A DNA stretch of 64,000 nucleotides. Source: Sabethes cyaneus (taxonomy: Eukaryota > Arthropoda > Insecta > Diptera > Culicidae). The stretch lies in NCBI RefSeq assembly GCF_943734655.1, contig NC_071355.1:94309449-94373448 (forward strand), in the 5' to 3' direction. The notes below the pieces were generated by a model. That model saw only the letters and a list, made by a program, of their open reading frames with translations. It had not been told where the DNA came from and ran no database searches. Made by a program: the position numbers and the translations under genes. Below, one piece after another: positions 43,110 to 56,700 of this stretch (position 1 is the first letter of the stretch; each line of letters opens with the position of its first letter).

Positions 43110-44302
43110 TGTTGGAGATTGCCAACAACTGGAACGTATTCCGAAACAATAATCCCCAAATAAAACGACCGCGACTTGGGATTTACTGGTAGGGGGATTA
43201 TTATTTTCCTAAAAGGTGTACATAATATCATAAACTTATAACGGTAGCAAAGAATGGGTCTAGTCATTTGGTAATTTCGGTAAGCAGACTTACGTTTAGT
43301 TTCGCGTTTAGTACTGATTCCTCCGGTATGCTCCTACGATACGGTTTACTGTACTACTTCGTATTCGATCCGTACTCTTTATCCGTACTATTTATGTTAA
43401 GTTTAAGATTAATGTATTACACATCTACACTTATTCCAACTTGATTTACCTTGGTTTTCCAAGCGTTATGTTAGTTAGCTGTAGTACGATCGAATCGCTA
43501 AAGATGCACTTTCTATTCGTTAGAATTCACATTAATAACTTTAGATGTAATTTCATGTTATAGGATTACCTTTTAGAATTATAAACTAGCACTCTTAAGT
43601 TTAGTATGATTTTTAGAACTATAAACTTGTAGAATTCCAATAGATATGTATCACTTTAGATAGGCTTTAGATAATATAGATAAGACTTGAATAAGGTATA
43701 TGATGACTTGCAATTAAGGTTTAGGTTAGCTATATGATGACTTGCAATTTAGGTTTAGCTAGATTAGGTATAAACATATCGTCTGTCATGTTTCTGTCAG
43801 ACAAGTATAATCAATATATATAGAATGCCAGTGTCGCTGGTGTTTCATGGATATTTTGGTGGCAAACATGTTGCTGGTTCGTGTCTTGGATACGGGAACT
43901 ACATTGTTAAATTGCCCAATAGAAAATTTTCCTGCCGACGAAATACCCCAAAACGACCAAATAGGGTGATTTATCCTACGTGATTTACGGAAAAGTAGAA
44001 GGATTTTTTATTGGGTTGCCTTTTTAGTTTGACAATCAGATTCCCGTTTCGAATCGCTCACTCATACATATGCGCATACAGTGTAAATACGTAATTTTCA
44101 AATGTGTGATGTTTACCACGAGCACCGCAGCGACACTGGCATTCTATATATATTGATTCAACTGTCAGACAGCTCTCTTCACTATATCCACTCACCGACG
44201 GCAGGGCTGGAAACGTAAGTGTGATGGTTCCTTCGTGCTGCTAACTGCCGGCAATTAGCTTGCTAGGTTAATAGGGTAAGGCGCGCTGGCATGAACTTGC
44301 CG
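43110..44302 (-). repeat. 5' LTR of the BEL/Pao element, interrupted by a MITE
   Basis: Matches the 3' LTR except for small indels and the insertion at 43804-44163. It should carry the element promoter, which reads leftward. Confidence 0.9.
43804..44163. mobile_element. hAT-like MITE in the 5' LTR, 8-bp target duplication
   Basis: 360 bp with inverted ends of about 35 bp (agtataatcaatatatatag... / ...attgattcaact). It is flanked by gtcagaca at 43796-43803 and 44164-44171; the 3' LTR has a single gtcagaca at this point. An 8-bp duplication fits the hAT superfamily. Confidence 0.9.
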
Positions 44303-44332
44303 TACAATCCGTACGCATTGTGTCTGGGCCTT

Positions 44333-44748
44333 TACGCACGCGAAAAGGTGGTTAGCCGCAAGGAAAGCCGTCACCAAGGCTGTCACATAAAAATATTTCA
44401 TACCTTAAACATCGAACATACTTTGGCTTCTACCAACATAAAAACCTAATGTCAATCAGTTGTTTGTTGCTCTTTCTTGCGTTCGAGTTGTTTCTTTGTG
44501 GCGTGTGCATTTTTCTCCTTGTCGTTCAAAACGTAAATATTTTCCTTTTTCCATGTTGAGTGAATTTGTCATGGCTACAGGCTAAAGCAAAGCAGTTTGG
44601 CTACCTAAATTTTCTTCGTTGTGTCACATGCGAATGCCCATTAAGAGGAAGTGTAAGTGAAGTGAAAACAGGCAACCAGTGAAAAGTTCATTGGCTGTGC
44701 AAAAATTTGTAAAATTAGTGACGAAAGTGGCTGCTACTGGTTATAATC
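44333..44748 (+). promoter_or_regulatory. 5' flank and probable 5' UTR of OTUD5
   Basis: About 416 bp between the split MITE/LTR and the OTUD5 start codon. No other feature is visible. Transcription of OTUD5 must start here or within the LTR, so the BEL insertion lies in the promoter-proximal region. Confidence 0.45.
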
Positions 44749-47700
44749 ATGACTATTAAACCAGTAGTGAACCAGAAAAGTTCGAAGGACGATAGTCAGG
44801 AGGGCACTTCACAGAATTTGGTCAACAATGGAACGGTGGGTCGAAACGCCCATAGGAATGTTCTGAATCAGCTGTCTACGTCAGAGGGTCAAGTAAGATA
44901 ATGGCCATGTGCAGCATTCGATTTCTTGGGCGAACGTGGATATTTAGTGATTATTTTATTGGTGTTTTCCAGCAACTTCCAAGAGAAAAAAGGGTCCACA
45001 CACCACACAATTTTGATAATGAATCTGTCCGACATAGAAGGAGCCCACACAAAAAGTGAGTACAAAATTTACCAGTTTGGATTTTCTACAAGTGTATGTT
45101 CCTATGTCCTCCGATAAGAAGAAGAAACTTTATCTAAGAATCGTCTAGTGAAAGCTAAAGGTACATTACAAGTAGGAACGGGTTCAAGTTGAAAAAAAAA
45201 TCGCCATCTTATCCATCCTCTCACATATTGCTTTGAAAAGCGCAACTACGGCTTACTGTAGTTGGTTGACTCTTAGCATTGATTTTTTCTGATATTTTTG
45301 TATGTGATGAGAATTTTATTCTTCGTTTTGCACTTGTGTTGTAAAGCTAGCTAGGTTCCCGTGTGTGCCATGTGATGACTGTCGTAGTTGGAAGGAGAAT
45401 AATATAGAATAGGAAATAGAGTTTATCCTGATTAATTTTTATTGAAGAAGTCTAGAATGCACTTCTTCAATAAAAATTAATCAGTATAAACTCTATTTCC
45501 TATTCTATATTATATAGACATAGGATATCATTGTTAGCATTTCTTTTTTTATATTGGTAAGAGCTCTGAGTTCAATAACAACATCTGTTCATCTGTTAAT
45601 CATCCGAACCTGACTGACGTTGAGCCTCAGTAAGGTATTGTTATTATGAAGCAGTTTGACAAGAGTGATCTCACCACGATTTGAAGAGCTACAGATTTTG
45701 TTTACATGTAGCTTATTTACGTTTTTTGATATGTTGGAAAGCTTGGTTATTTTTTATATCTCAGTAGTAAATTGCATGAATTAATATCAGATTTCAATGA
45801 ATTATATGAAAATATATTTTCGAAAAATTCACGGTACTTTTCACCTAGTTTTGACATAGCACCTATCTCAAAATTTATAATTGCAACCAGGGCTGTCCTG
45901 CACTTAGTACACCAATTTTGCTTATTAAACTGTAACACCTCAGCCAAGTAACATTTGAAAATGTTATGTATGGAGCAATTAAAGAGGTAATTATTATCTA
46001 TAAGATTGCTGAACTAAGTATTGCTCAATCTTAAGTATTTACGACACACTCCCAATTCACACCGGGCGGTGCGTAAAGATTTGTCTTGGTACAAATAAGC
46101 AAAATCAGTGCACTAAGCGCAAGACAGCCCTGAATGCATCAAATCGTTTGATTTGATAGGCCAATCATTCAGTGTTATTTTCTAAATATTTAATACAATA
46201 CATTTTATTACTAGCGTTCAAATTTATCACTGTTCAACGCAGAAGTTTTTTGTATAAAATCATTATTTTTCTATTTGCAAAACAAACTGTATGATAAGGT
46301 GGGGCAAGATGGGTCATTTAAGGATCAAATAATATCTTTATCTACGACATTATTTTTAGTCTACCAATGATATATTGTGACACATTTTATTTCTATTGAA
46401 CCACTCAATACTAAAATTATATGTGTAACATGGTTTTGTCTAGCCAAATTCTAAATTCTTGGTGTGATTTACATGGCCGTTCAAAATAAGCAGTGTAGAA
46501 TTATTATCTGTAAGCGTTGTATGGTGACAGGAAATATGTCAACCAGCCCACAAACAAATCCCTCTGTATTCATCAGCTGGTGTGTACTCTAATAGGTGTT
46601 TTTATCTGATTTTTGGTTCATCTTTCATTCAGAGACACGGCAAATTAACATGGGAGTTATACTCCTACAGCAGACGTATCACAAAAGCCAGCTATTTGTA
46701 TATTGTTTTTCATAATTTATTTAATTTTATTCATTCTCGTCTGTTGTCAGAAGCAACACATGTGTGTACCACATATAAAAGTGCGCAAAACAGCTGACAA
46801 AATGACCCACATCGTCCTAATAGAGGCGAATCAGCAAAATTGAATATTTTTTGCACTATTTGTCCTAATTATATCAAAAATTGTGCATAATACGATGAAT
46901 AAAGGCCTCGAGGTAGCATGAGACCTGAGCCAGTCGTCGTATATTCGAAGGCTGTTAGAGTCAATAGGGTCGTTGCAACTGGCCCTGCAATAGTCCTGTA
47001 CTCTAACAGCTGGCTGCGAAGGCCGTCGTATTAAAATAGAAGATCAAGTTTCGCTAACGAAATGTAGCACCTAGGCTTTGCTTTGCTTTGTTGCGATGAA
47101 TAAAGAACAAAAGTATGGGAAAATTATTAGGATTTTGTTATACACTCGTCGCTTATGATTGACTATTTCACGTCTGGCTTATTTTATGTATTGCTTAACT
47201 ACCCATACTCGCATATGGATCCCATATCGATTTTCACCGTTCTTGAGTTAAATGAATAATTAGTCTTTATTTTAGTGTACTTTTTATAAACATATTGAAA
47301 TTGACCTGTTTATTTCTGCAAAGTACAAAAAAAACCAAAGTCATGTAGTCCCATATTGAAAGTTTTGCCAATTTGAACGGCACTGGTAGCATTTGACTCG
47401 TATGTTTATCTAGTTTTTATATACTAAAATATTTGACTATAAAACGATAAGAGTTCCCGGTAATTGGCAATCATGGAAGGCTGTCCGGTATAAGGTGCGG
47501 AACCGCTTGTATAGAAAATATTTCAGCCATATGATTTAGTGAATCTAATGAGCTAGTAGAACTAAACGGTAACATTGACATTTTTTTCATCTCTTATTTA
47601 GTGAATCTTTTTGGTCATTTCGAAACGACATGGCCAGTTTTGAGCAGGGCTCCCGAATGGCCCTGAGGTACAACGCTGGTCAAATAAGATAGTCTTCGTA

Positions 47701-50700
47701 TGTTAGAATCTCAGCAGGTAGTGGCTGTTAGAGTCAATAAGATCGTAGCACTAACCCCGCTATTATCAATTATGCGAAGTCTGTCGAATAAAAACAGAAG
47801 GTTAAGTTTCGAAAACGGAATGTGACACCTACGCTTTGCCCTACTTATGAGTAGTTAAGTTTCGATTAATCATTTCGGAACTGGTTTCTGTGGTATAACG
47901 AATGGTCTAATTATTAAGCTTTATCTTGTATTCTAAACTACCTCTTCTGATCCCTAGAAACCAGTTCCTATATGATAATTCAAAACATTTCGAAACGTCA
48001 AAAGATAGTCTGTTGAACCTATTCCAACAACTTTGATATCCATATTGCTAGATTTTATATTAAAGCTTGAAAGCTCATCCTTGACCCCACAGAAATCTAC
48101 TCCGGAGTGGCAAAACCGCTTCATCTCTTTATACGAATAAAGTCCACTCTATAAACTTCAAGAGTGTTAATACCCACATGACTGATGTTTTACAATACAG
48201 TGATGGCAAAACAACTAGTTTTCTAGGGGCCACGTAGTGGTTAGCATTCACGCCTCTCACACCAAGTACCCGGGTTGAAATCCCAACCCCGCAGAAGTCA
48301 TGAATGACCCAAGCTGGTTAAAGTGACTATAATCTAACAAAAAAAAACGAAAGATTAAAATAACATATTAGGCTTACCTGCTACTAAGTCCTTGTGATTC
48401 AGCCGTCTACCCAAAATCTCAGTTTTGAGATCAGGCATCTGGGAACCACGCGGCATCGCACCTCCTAGCTTAGCTACTCAATAGAGTATTACCGGGTATG
48501 GCCACGTGAAGGCGCTAGGTAGGAGCGTGTTGGTCGCTTTCTCGGAGCTATGTTGGTCGCTTTCTCGTTTGCCATGCCCATTTCATACCCTGACATTTCA
48601 TTTAGAGTATTTTTTGACCAAAAATGGACGTAAAATTTTTCAAAAAACGTTCGTAAACCGATTCTACTGCAGAAATATAGATAACTTACTTTAGTTTAGT
48701 GCCGAATTTAGGAGCCGTCTCCACGTTTGTCGCTCTTGGGCTGCCGCTCTTCAATCGTCCCTAGGGGCCATCCACATACCACGTGGACAGCTTAGAGGGG
48801 GGTGGGGGGTATGAAAATGTCCACGCTTGTGCACGGAAGGGGGGGAGGGGGTACGGAAAATGTCCACGTGAACAAGTTTTTTTTTCATGCAATAGAAATT
48901 AGAAACAATTCAACAGAACTGCAATAGAAATTTTTTCACACCTCTTGCCTTCTTTGGGAAATGATAAATGTAACGGAGGAATCCACGGATATTCACCAGT
49001 CACGTGACTCATTTATCACATAGGTCGCACTTGCGCCAAATGATTGCATTTTGCCTCAAAATCAAATGCAGCTCGCTGCAAAAAGGGCTTCCATGGACAA
49101 CCTATTTCCAAAAGGCTTCGCCTTAACAAAATTTTACGAATCACATTGCGTCGAAAAGGTCTTGTGTTGCGTTAAAGTAGACGGCCAAGCTGAGATGTTC
49201 TAGATAAAGATACTCTAGACAAAGATACTCTGGACAGAGAAGAATCGTCAAGTGAAAGTAAAGCTATCAGCTTTCTTGCAGTCGATAATAATTTACAGTA
49301 GACAAGATCATAAGAATTAAGGTCCTAACACCTTGCATACGGATTTTAATACGCTGCGGAAAGTTGACGGAAAATCCATGGAAAAACTCAAATTTCCGCA
49401 ACGCCTAAAAAGCCGTATGCATTGTGTCGCGGCCTTTAGACTGGCGCTTCCTTTCACGTCAGCTTTTCGATAAATACTGCATAAATCAAGTTGAAAACAA
49501 AATTTAGAACAATGCATTTCTGTTTCATTAAATTTGACATAAAAAAAAAGGTCCACGTGGACAAACAGAGGAGGGGGTGGGGGTTGAGGGAATGTCCACG
49601 CTTGTCCACGGAGGGGGACGGGGGGGTTGAAAATTGGTATTTTTCTGTCCACGTGGTATCTGGATGGCCCCCTAACACTCTAGCATTTTCGTCAATAGCG
49701 CTCATCCAACGGGTACGAGGTCTACCTCGAAGTCGTCGGGTTCTCTGTTATATTGGGTTCTCTGCTGTTCTGAATGTTGTTTTCGCTTGTCTCTTTTCTG
49801 ACATCCTTGTTACGAAGCCAGTTTGTCGGGTTTTAGTCGCCTCAAAATATCCGCATCTTTGTATACTTGGTATATTTTTTGATTTATGCACCTGACCACA
49901 CTCCTTCTTGTAATATGCCACCAAGAATTGATCGCAGGATCTTACGCTCAAAAATGTTAATTACTCCTCAGAGAATTAGCATGTTGTAGAGTTCGAGTTT
50001 CGTGCGGAGTTACAGACAGCGCTGCCCATAAATGAAAAATTGGCTAATATGCCACGAACATGAAGATGAGAGAAATGCAATTTTATTACTTTTGTCTGTT
50101 AATGAGGTTTTACGCGGTAATGGCAAACTGTTTAATGTGCATGTTACACGCCATACATACCGGAACCATATCGTTCAACTGAAACAACGATACCGGTGAC
50201 CAAATTCCCTTTGGGGAATATTTTTAACGCAGTAGCCATTTTTTCATTTATTGACACAAGAAGAGTTAACAATCCAGGAAAAAATTTGGTTACCGTGCAT
50301 ACGTTGTCAATCATCTTTTGCTGGCGAGTCTTCAAAATGGGTTTAAAACAGTATTTAAAACAGTACGCAAGCACAAATGAGGACGAAGTGGACGATGAAA
50401 CATCTAATACGTGCACCCCGAAGAAGTTACTAATGAATCGTGAGGTTCAAGCGTTTGCAACTAGAGGGTAGAAGCAGCTTCATCATGCCGGGAGCTGCGA
50501 ATCCTGCCGTGTAGTAGAGATGGGCGGGTATGAAAATTTGAATACCCGAACCCGACCCGTACCCGATTTAGAAAATAGTTAAAAACCCGTACCCGACCCG
50601 AACCCGTAAGTTTATTATTGTTGATACCCGAACCCGACCGCAACCCGTCGGGTACGGGACGGGCCCGGGTACCCGACCATCTTTAGTGTTAAATGTGGTC

Positions 50701-53700
50701 AATAGAGATACCCGACCCGACCCGTGCCCGGCTTCAAAAACAAAAATTAAGAACCCGTACCCGACCCGAACCCGCAAATTATTTTTGCGGCGGGTACGGG
50801 TACGGGTGCGGGTTTCGGGCAAATTTTCCGCTACCCGACCATCTCTACCGTGTAGGCAGTCGTGGCAAAGAAAAAAATAACAAGATTCGATCCAAAAACT
50901 CAGCTCGGTTGGCGCGCGTACGATTTGAAAGCATCACGGATATTAGCCGGATAGTTCTCATTTATTTTGGATATTAGCCAAATTTGTTTCACATCGTGTG
51001 CCTCCGGGAAGCCGTGGGATGTTGTTTGGGGTGTATACTATCATGGATATTATGATATCAATTTTGGAAAAAATGGCATATATTAGCCAATTTCTCATTT
51101 CGGGACTTCACCTGGTTGCGTAATCCTTAGAAGGTCATGTTGGAAGCCGCTCTCCGCCTTTTTACTTCACGGATTACATGATTGTCACATATCATTAACG
51201 TACCAAGCTAAACAAATTCGTCAACCACTTCAAAAGTATTTCCATCTATGACCATCGCAGTTCCACCACCCATTTGAGATTTCGTGATAATGGTACTGCT
51301 TCTCTGCACGCCTACCCATCCGAAAAGCATTTTCGAGCGCACTGTTGAACAGCAAATTCGATAGCCCGTCACCATGCTTCAAACCATCTAACGTCACAAA
51401 CGAATCCGATGTCTCATCCGCTATTCTGTCGCTTGATTTAGAATAGTCAGGGTTAGCACGTATCAGCTGAGTCAGTTTTGTTGGAAAACCATTTTCATAA
51501 TCCGCTACAGTTCATTTCATTTAACTGATTCGTACGCCGCCTTGAAATCTATAAACATATGGTTAGTCTGCAAGTTATTTTTCCGAAATTTATCGCAAGG
51601 TGAACGATTTGTCGCTAGTAGGTGAACATTTGGTCCGTCCGTACGTGAAAGAAAATTGCAATCTGAACAGATTCCATGGGTTTCACAACAAAATTGTTAA
51701 AACAGATTAACCGAATATTTTTTTAGAGTTTTTAACTTGAATTCAATAGGTATGGTGTAAAATAAAGCTAATATGATTTAGTTTTGTACTTAACATTTAC
51801 TATTTGAATATTAGGGAGAGGAATCCACAAGAATCAAATTTATTTGCGTCAAAATTCACTTGCATTCATGTGCACCTTTTTAACGTTTTTAAAACATCCC
51901 AACTGTGCGTTAGAAGTAACAAAAATTTTTTTTTGCTGCTCAATTTTTTTTGCTAAACTTGAAATTAACAATTCGGCGGCGAATTTCCGAAAAAAAAAAA
52001 TTGCACGGAAAACTAATAGAAATTCCGCGGACAGCGCGATCTTAACGGGTGACAACAAAAATTTTGGATTTTTTTCGAGGCCAATATACTCAACAACCAA
52101 CGAGCTCAGAGAAAAATGAGAGTATGTGTATGTTAGATCTATCTCTCCTTTTTTTATCAATATTTTGTGTTTTGTTTGTGCTTGCCCAGTTTTGCTTGAA
52201 ATGGTGTCAAAACAAGAAGCATTTCGGAAGCACGTTGTACACTTCTACGATCTGCCACAGAAATCTGGGCAAAAAGAGTACGGTGCAAAATTTTAAAAGC
52301 GAATATATTGCGGCTTCGACTGTTTACTATATCCTAAGATGCTCACCAATTATTCGCAAGCAAGGTAGTGAAAGACCAGCCAAAATTATAGTCGCAGAAG
52401 GACATCGTTCTCTTTCTCGTGTCTTCAACAACAAACCCTCTGGTTTGGCTATCAATTAAGATGCACCAGACGAATGTTTGAAGAAAATTTTGATCCCGTT
52501 TCTACAAAAACATCATGCAGATGGACAATACGTGTTTTGGCCGGATAAAGCATCATCGTATTACGTCAAAAAACACAATCGTTCCAGAATACCCATTCGA
52601 TCCCATTTGTACCCAAAAACCACGACCCGACAAATCTGTCTCAGTGCGCCCAATTGAAGATTTCTTCGGGATTTTGAGTTCCTTGGTGTACAAAAATAAC
52701 TGGAGAGTCACGAATTGCAAACAGAAATGCATTCAATGCAATGCGAATGCATCTGCAAAGTTGACATGGCGGCCGTACAACGCTCCTGTTCCGACATCAA
52801 GCGGAAGCTTCGTCGAACAGCCGAATACAGACCGTTTTCAAACGGACACTAATTTTTTTCTCAACAATGGACAATGTATCTTTAATTTCAATAAATCAGA
52901 TCTTCTTAATGTATTTTCTTTTTTTTTTGACAGCTTGAGAAAAAAAATCGAAAATTTTGTTGTTACCCGTTATTCAAGACATTTCGCGTTAGCTATAGGT
53001 ACACACATTTTGCAAATACGCTTGCAAATTTCGCTTATAACAATTTGGTGGAACTATTTCATGTTTTAGTGGCATAAAAATGTTCTTCTTTGCTCGTATT
53101 ATTCGAAATTTTAATAAAACGCTCAGGAATAATGTTTCTAGTATTTTTAAACTATTCACAATATCTGTAAACGTTTTTCCGAATCTTTCGTACCATGAAC
53201 GTACCATATTCTGCGGAGTTAAAACCATGTTATGTATCTTTCACTATTCTAAGTATTCTAGATTTAAATTAACAACGTGGATAGCAGCAACGTGTAGTGC
53301 TGCGGTCTATATTACCTGGTAAAAAATACGGGAATTATAAGTCGACCAACAATTGAGTACTTTTTTCGTTTTGTAAACTTATTGTTCCTAATAATTCTGC
53401 GCATTTTCTTGCCCATGTTCCTAATTCTGTGCATTTTTGCTCCTAATTCTGCGCACCCAAAAAGTGAAAATAAATACCCCTGCCATGCCTTTTATGTCTT
53501 TATACGCTGAAAGCACATCACAAAATCCGGCATTAGCCATTACCATAATTAAATCCATGATCCGGCCTTCTTGTCCTGTCCGGATGACAAAAGAATATTG
53601 TTATCATTTTGATTGCCTCATTTTAAATATTTTATTCTCGATAACGTGAAGGGCGAATTGATACGGGTTTTTTGTATACTGAACATTACACTGTAGACTA

Positions 53701-56700
53701 ATATTAAAAATTGTGTTTTCATATAGAAACCACTGCCCCACTCTGACATCCCCATGAGGTTGGACATTAAAAGAATAGAAGACATGGTTTCATGAATTGG
53801 CGCTCGTAGGTTCGGACCCCGAGACACAGCACAGGATGCCAATCAATGCAAGTTAAAGATTCTACTAGAATTCATGCCTCTATACCTCAGCCATTTTGTC
53901 GGAAGATTTGACCACTGCGACCATTATTTTGATCTATTGTGGTATTCCCTCAGCCATTTGGGTGAGGTTGCGTATTCTTTCGCGATTTCTTCGTTGGATA
54001 CATTTCTGCGCAGAATCTGGAACATGAATAAAAAATCTGTGCCTAAATCTGCGCTTTATTGCATCGTATTTTTCTAAGGAAAGCAATGCATGCAATCACT
54101 CTTTTTGTCTAAAATATGACTAAAACTAATTATTCTTTCTAATTATGCTGGGTAATTTGATTTTTTTTATCATGTCATTTATTTGTACAGGCTCGTATAC
54201 GGTAGCTTTAAGGAACCAACTTTTTTTATGTCTAGTTTTTATAACATGTTCAACACTGCTTATATACTATGTTAGAGGGTACGATCGTTACACCCGATTT
54301 ACTGGGGTTAGTATGGCTTAATTACCTATATTCCAAAGCTGGAGGACAAGGAGGGATAGGTTTCAAGGTTTCAAAGCTCGATATTGTTTTCTACTATTAG
54401 CGATGGACAGGGTCCAGTAGATAAAGGCTGTTCAGCGTTCCAGTTACTACGTTTGTGGGTGCGGGTCAGAATTAATGTGTTCATTGGGGTGGCATTGTTA
54501 CGTGGCTGGGTAATTTGATCATTGCAAAGAATTTCGATCATAAATTTGTTAATTTTCTAGAAGGACAATCTTAGCTTTGGTGCTAACGACGATGCTTTCT
54601 GCCATATAGAGTACTTTCAGTTTCACGTTAAATTATTTCGCCCTCAAATATTATGGCCCGTTTGTGAATAATGGCGTAATATTCATCAGACATTTATAAA
54701 AAAATATAGCAACGATCATAGTTATGCACAATGTTCAAAAATACTTATATAAAGAAAAATGCGCAGAATTAGGAGCTGCGCAGAATTAGGAGCGGTCACG
54801 GTTTTGGATTCTGAAACAAGGCTCTATTCAATTCTGATGTGATTTTTAAGCCGTTCGTTTTTCATTTTTTTTAAATAATTTACACCGGGGCAAGTGGGAC
54901 CTAAAAAATGCATAGTTTGGGTTTATTCTACTGTGTTTTCTATACCTATGATTATTTCAAAATTCTTTTAGCACAGAAACTCGTCAGTGGTATCACTTCG
55001 AAGCATTAATTACGAAAAAGGCCTATCAATTTACATGAAATGAATCTGGAGGAGAATTTTCAAAACTATGGCGATAGGTCCCACTTGCCCCATTTACCGG
55101 GGCAAGTGGGACCTATATTCAAATAATCAAATCAAAAGCATAAAATAATAGTAAATTGTGTAAGTTAATATACAGCAATGTTAAAGCATTGCAACAAGCA
55201 ATCAAAAACAATATTTGTACGAAGGGTTCATTCAACAATAGCGTAACAAAATCAGATCACAACGGGCAACTTTATAATTTATATAAAACACAGATCGTGA
55301 GCAATTACGCTGTAAAGCATTATTGTAATGAAATGTAGTTGAATATGTCGTTGTATCCAATTCTTGTCAGACGTAATTTAGGATTAATCATTGTTTAATA
55401 GCTCGAAAATACGATTATGATCTGTTTGTTCTACCATGCCCAATTCGGTAGAGCTACTCATAAGAAATAGTTACGTTTTAATAACCACAACACTTTATTG
55501 TTTCAATTCCAGTTGCAGATTTGCTTAATTATATCAAATTTGACTTTCCAAATTCAATTAACATCGTTTAGGTGTAACCAAAATGTGACCAAACTGTTTG
55601 TTCCCTCACAAGCTGTGCATGTGGGCTTCTTTTTTGGGGCCCCTTGGTTTAGTCTTTTTCGGTTTTATTTTAAAGCTTTACTGGTATAAATATTATGTAA
55701 TTGAACTGAAAATGTTCGATAGTTCATCTAAAAAATGTATTAAGACAGGAAGTTTTGTGCTGAAACACTTTATTTTTAATAGGTCCCACTTGCCCCGGGT
55801 GCTTTGAAGTGCCGACCTTATTTCGACCCATTTTTATAATGCCTTTTGTCAAATTAAACAACTAGTTTTCGGGTGTAATTTGTTAATACACTCATTATGT
55901 TTACCTACTGTCAGAAAAACATGTACTCTTACGTAAAGCCTGTGGCCAAAATATCATTTATAAAAAGGTACGTCAAACTTACAACGCAAATTGAAAATAA
56001 CGCTCAAATTGAAAGTCCAATTTTGATGTTTGGAATGCCTGTTATAAATAATCTATAATTTTAATACATGCGTTTGAGTTGTATCTTCCATTTCTAGAAA
56101 GGTTCGGTTGGAGAAAATGAGATTGAGGAGAGTTATGAGCTCCGTTCCCACTTGCCCCGTATTCCCACTTGCCCCGGGGTACCTTATACAAAACTTGTAA
56201 ATATTGTATATGAAATTTTAATATTTTAAACAGAAAATTCTGGTCTGATATTTGAATAGGTTCTAGTAGACAAATATAAATAAACCGCGAGAGAGTTTCG
56301 CAGTCCATGCGAAAGAGCCAGTTTTGGACCATTTGTTGAGATTAATATATCATCAAAAATGAGTGACTTACGGTCATCTTCATCTGTGAAAAAATACGAA
56401 CCAATGACTTGGCCGACCCATTTACCACACAAGTAGATGTATTTTTTCTGAAAGAATGTACAGTTCTTCTATTGCATGCGGCTGCTCATCACACCGAATT
56501 TTATCATTTTGTTAGTTGACGAATCAATTCAACCAAAACTGCGCTTCGTCGCTGAAGGCAATTTTCTAGGATAAAATAGATTCTTACTGGAAATTAATAT
56601 TTATTCACCAAAAATGTTATGTGTTTGAAAAACGACGTGTTTAAGTAATACCGCTACAGTAAGAATTAGTCTAGAAGTTCAAAACTTTGAAAAAATCCAT

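Larger units (their letters stand above)
36280..44302 (-). mobile_element. BEL/Pao LTR retrotransposon, near-complete
   Basis: Minus-strand element with a 5' LTR at right (43110-44302) and a 3' LTR at left (36280-37102). The LTRs align almost base for base. The only length differences seen are 3 nt (AAC) near the start, 2 nt (AT) near the end and a 360-bp MITE with its 8-bp duplication in the right LTR. The left LTR has TGTTGG...CCAACA ends. A purine run (gtgtgggggagt on the minus strand, 37103-37114) just before the 3' LTR fits the polypurine tract. Only 36 nt separate the 5' LTR from the gag ATG. The last few outer bases of the right LTR do not match, so a target duplication could not be read. 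No env-like ORF is present. Confidence 0.92.
36192..44332. mobile_element. GGCCCAGACACAAT MITE split by the BEL/Pao insertion
   Basis: The left part, 36192-36279 (aaggcccagacacaattcat...), and the right part, 44302-44332 (...cgcattgtgtctgggcctt), are inverted ends of one small element. The whole LTR retrotransposon sits between them. A complete relative of about 120 bp is at 49318-49438. Confidence 0.75.
48690..49960 (-). pseudogene. RTE-like LINE C-terminal fragment split by a TIR element
   Basis: Minus-strand sequence right of the TIR element reads RPRTRWMSAIDENARVL (49745-49680). Left of it, RTIEERQPKSDKRG continues (48755-48700). Together they form the usual C-terminal tail of RTE-like LINEs, interrupted at 48762-49674. 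Confidence 0.55.

Noticed and set aside
42671..43267. 198-codon minus ORF spanning the BEL 5' LTR and gag start
   Set aside because: It reads LTR and an alternative gag frame; the PHD-containing frame from 43073 is the real one. A related short ORF appears in the other LTR (36219-36434), as expected for a repeat.
49317..49895. ORFs of 111-134 codons on both strands
   Set aside because: They lie in the TIR element and its nested MITE and show no domain.
50568..50977. Arg/Thr/Gly-rich ORFs
   Set aside because: They translate the acccgacccg repeats of a hAT-like MITE.
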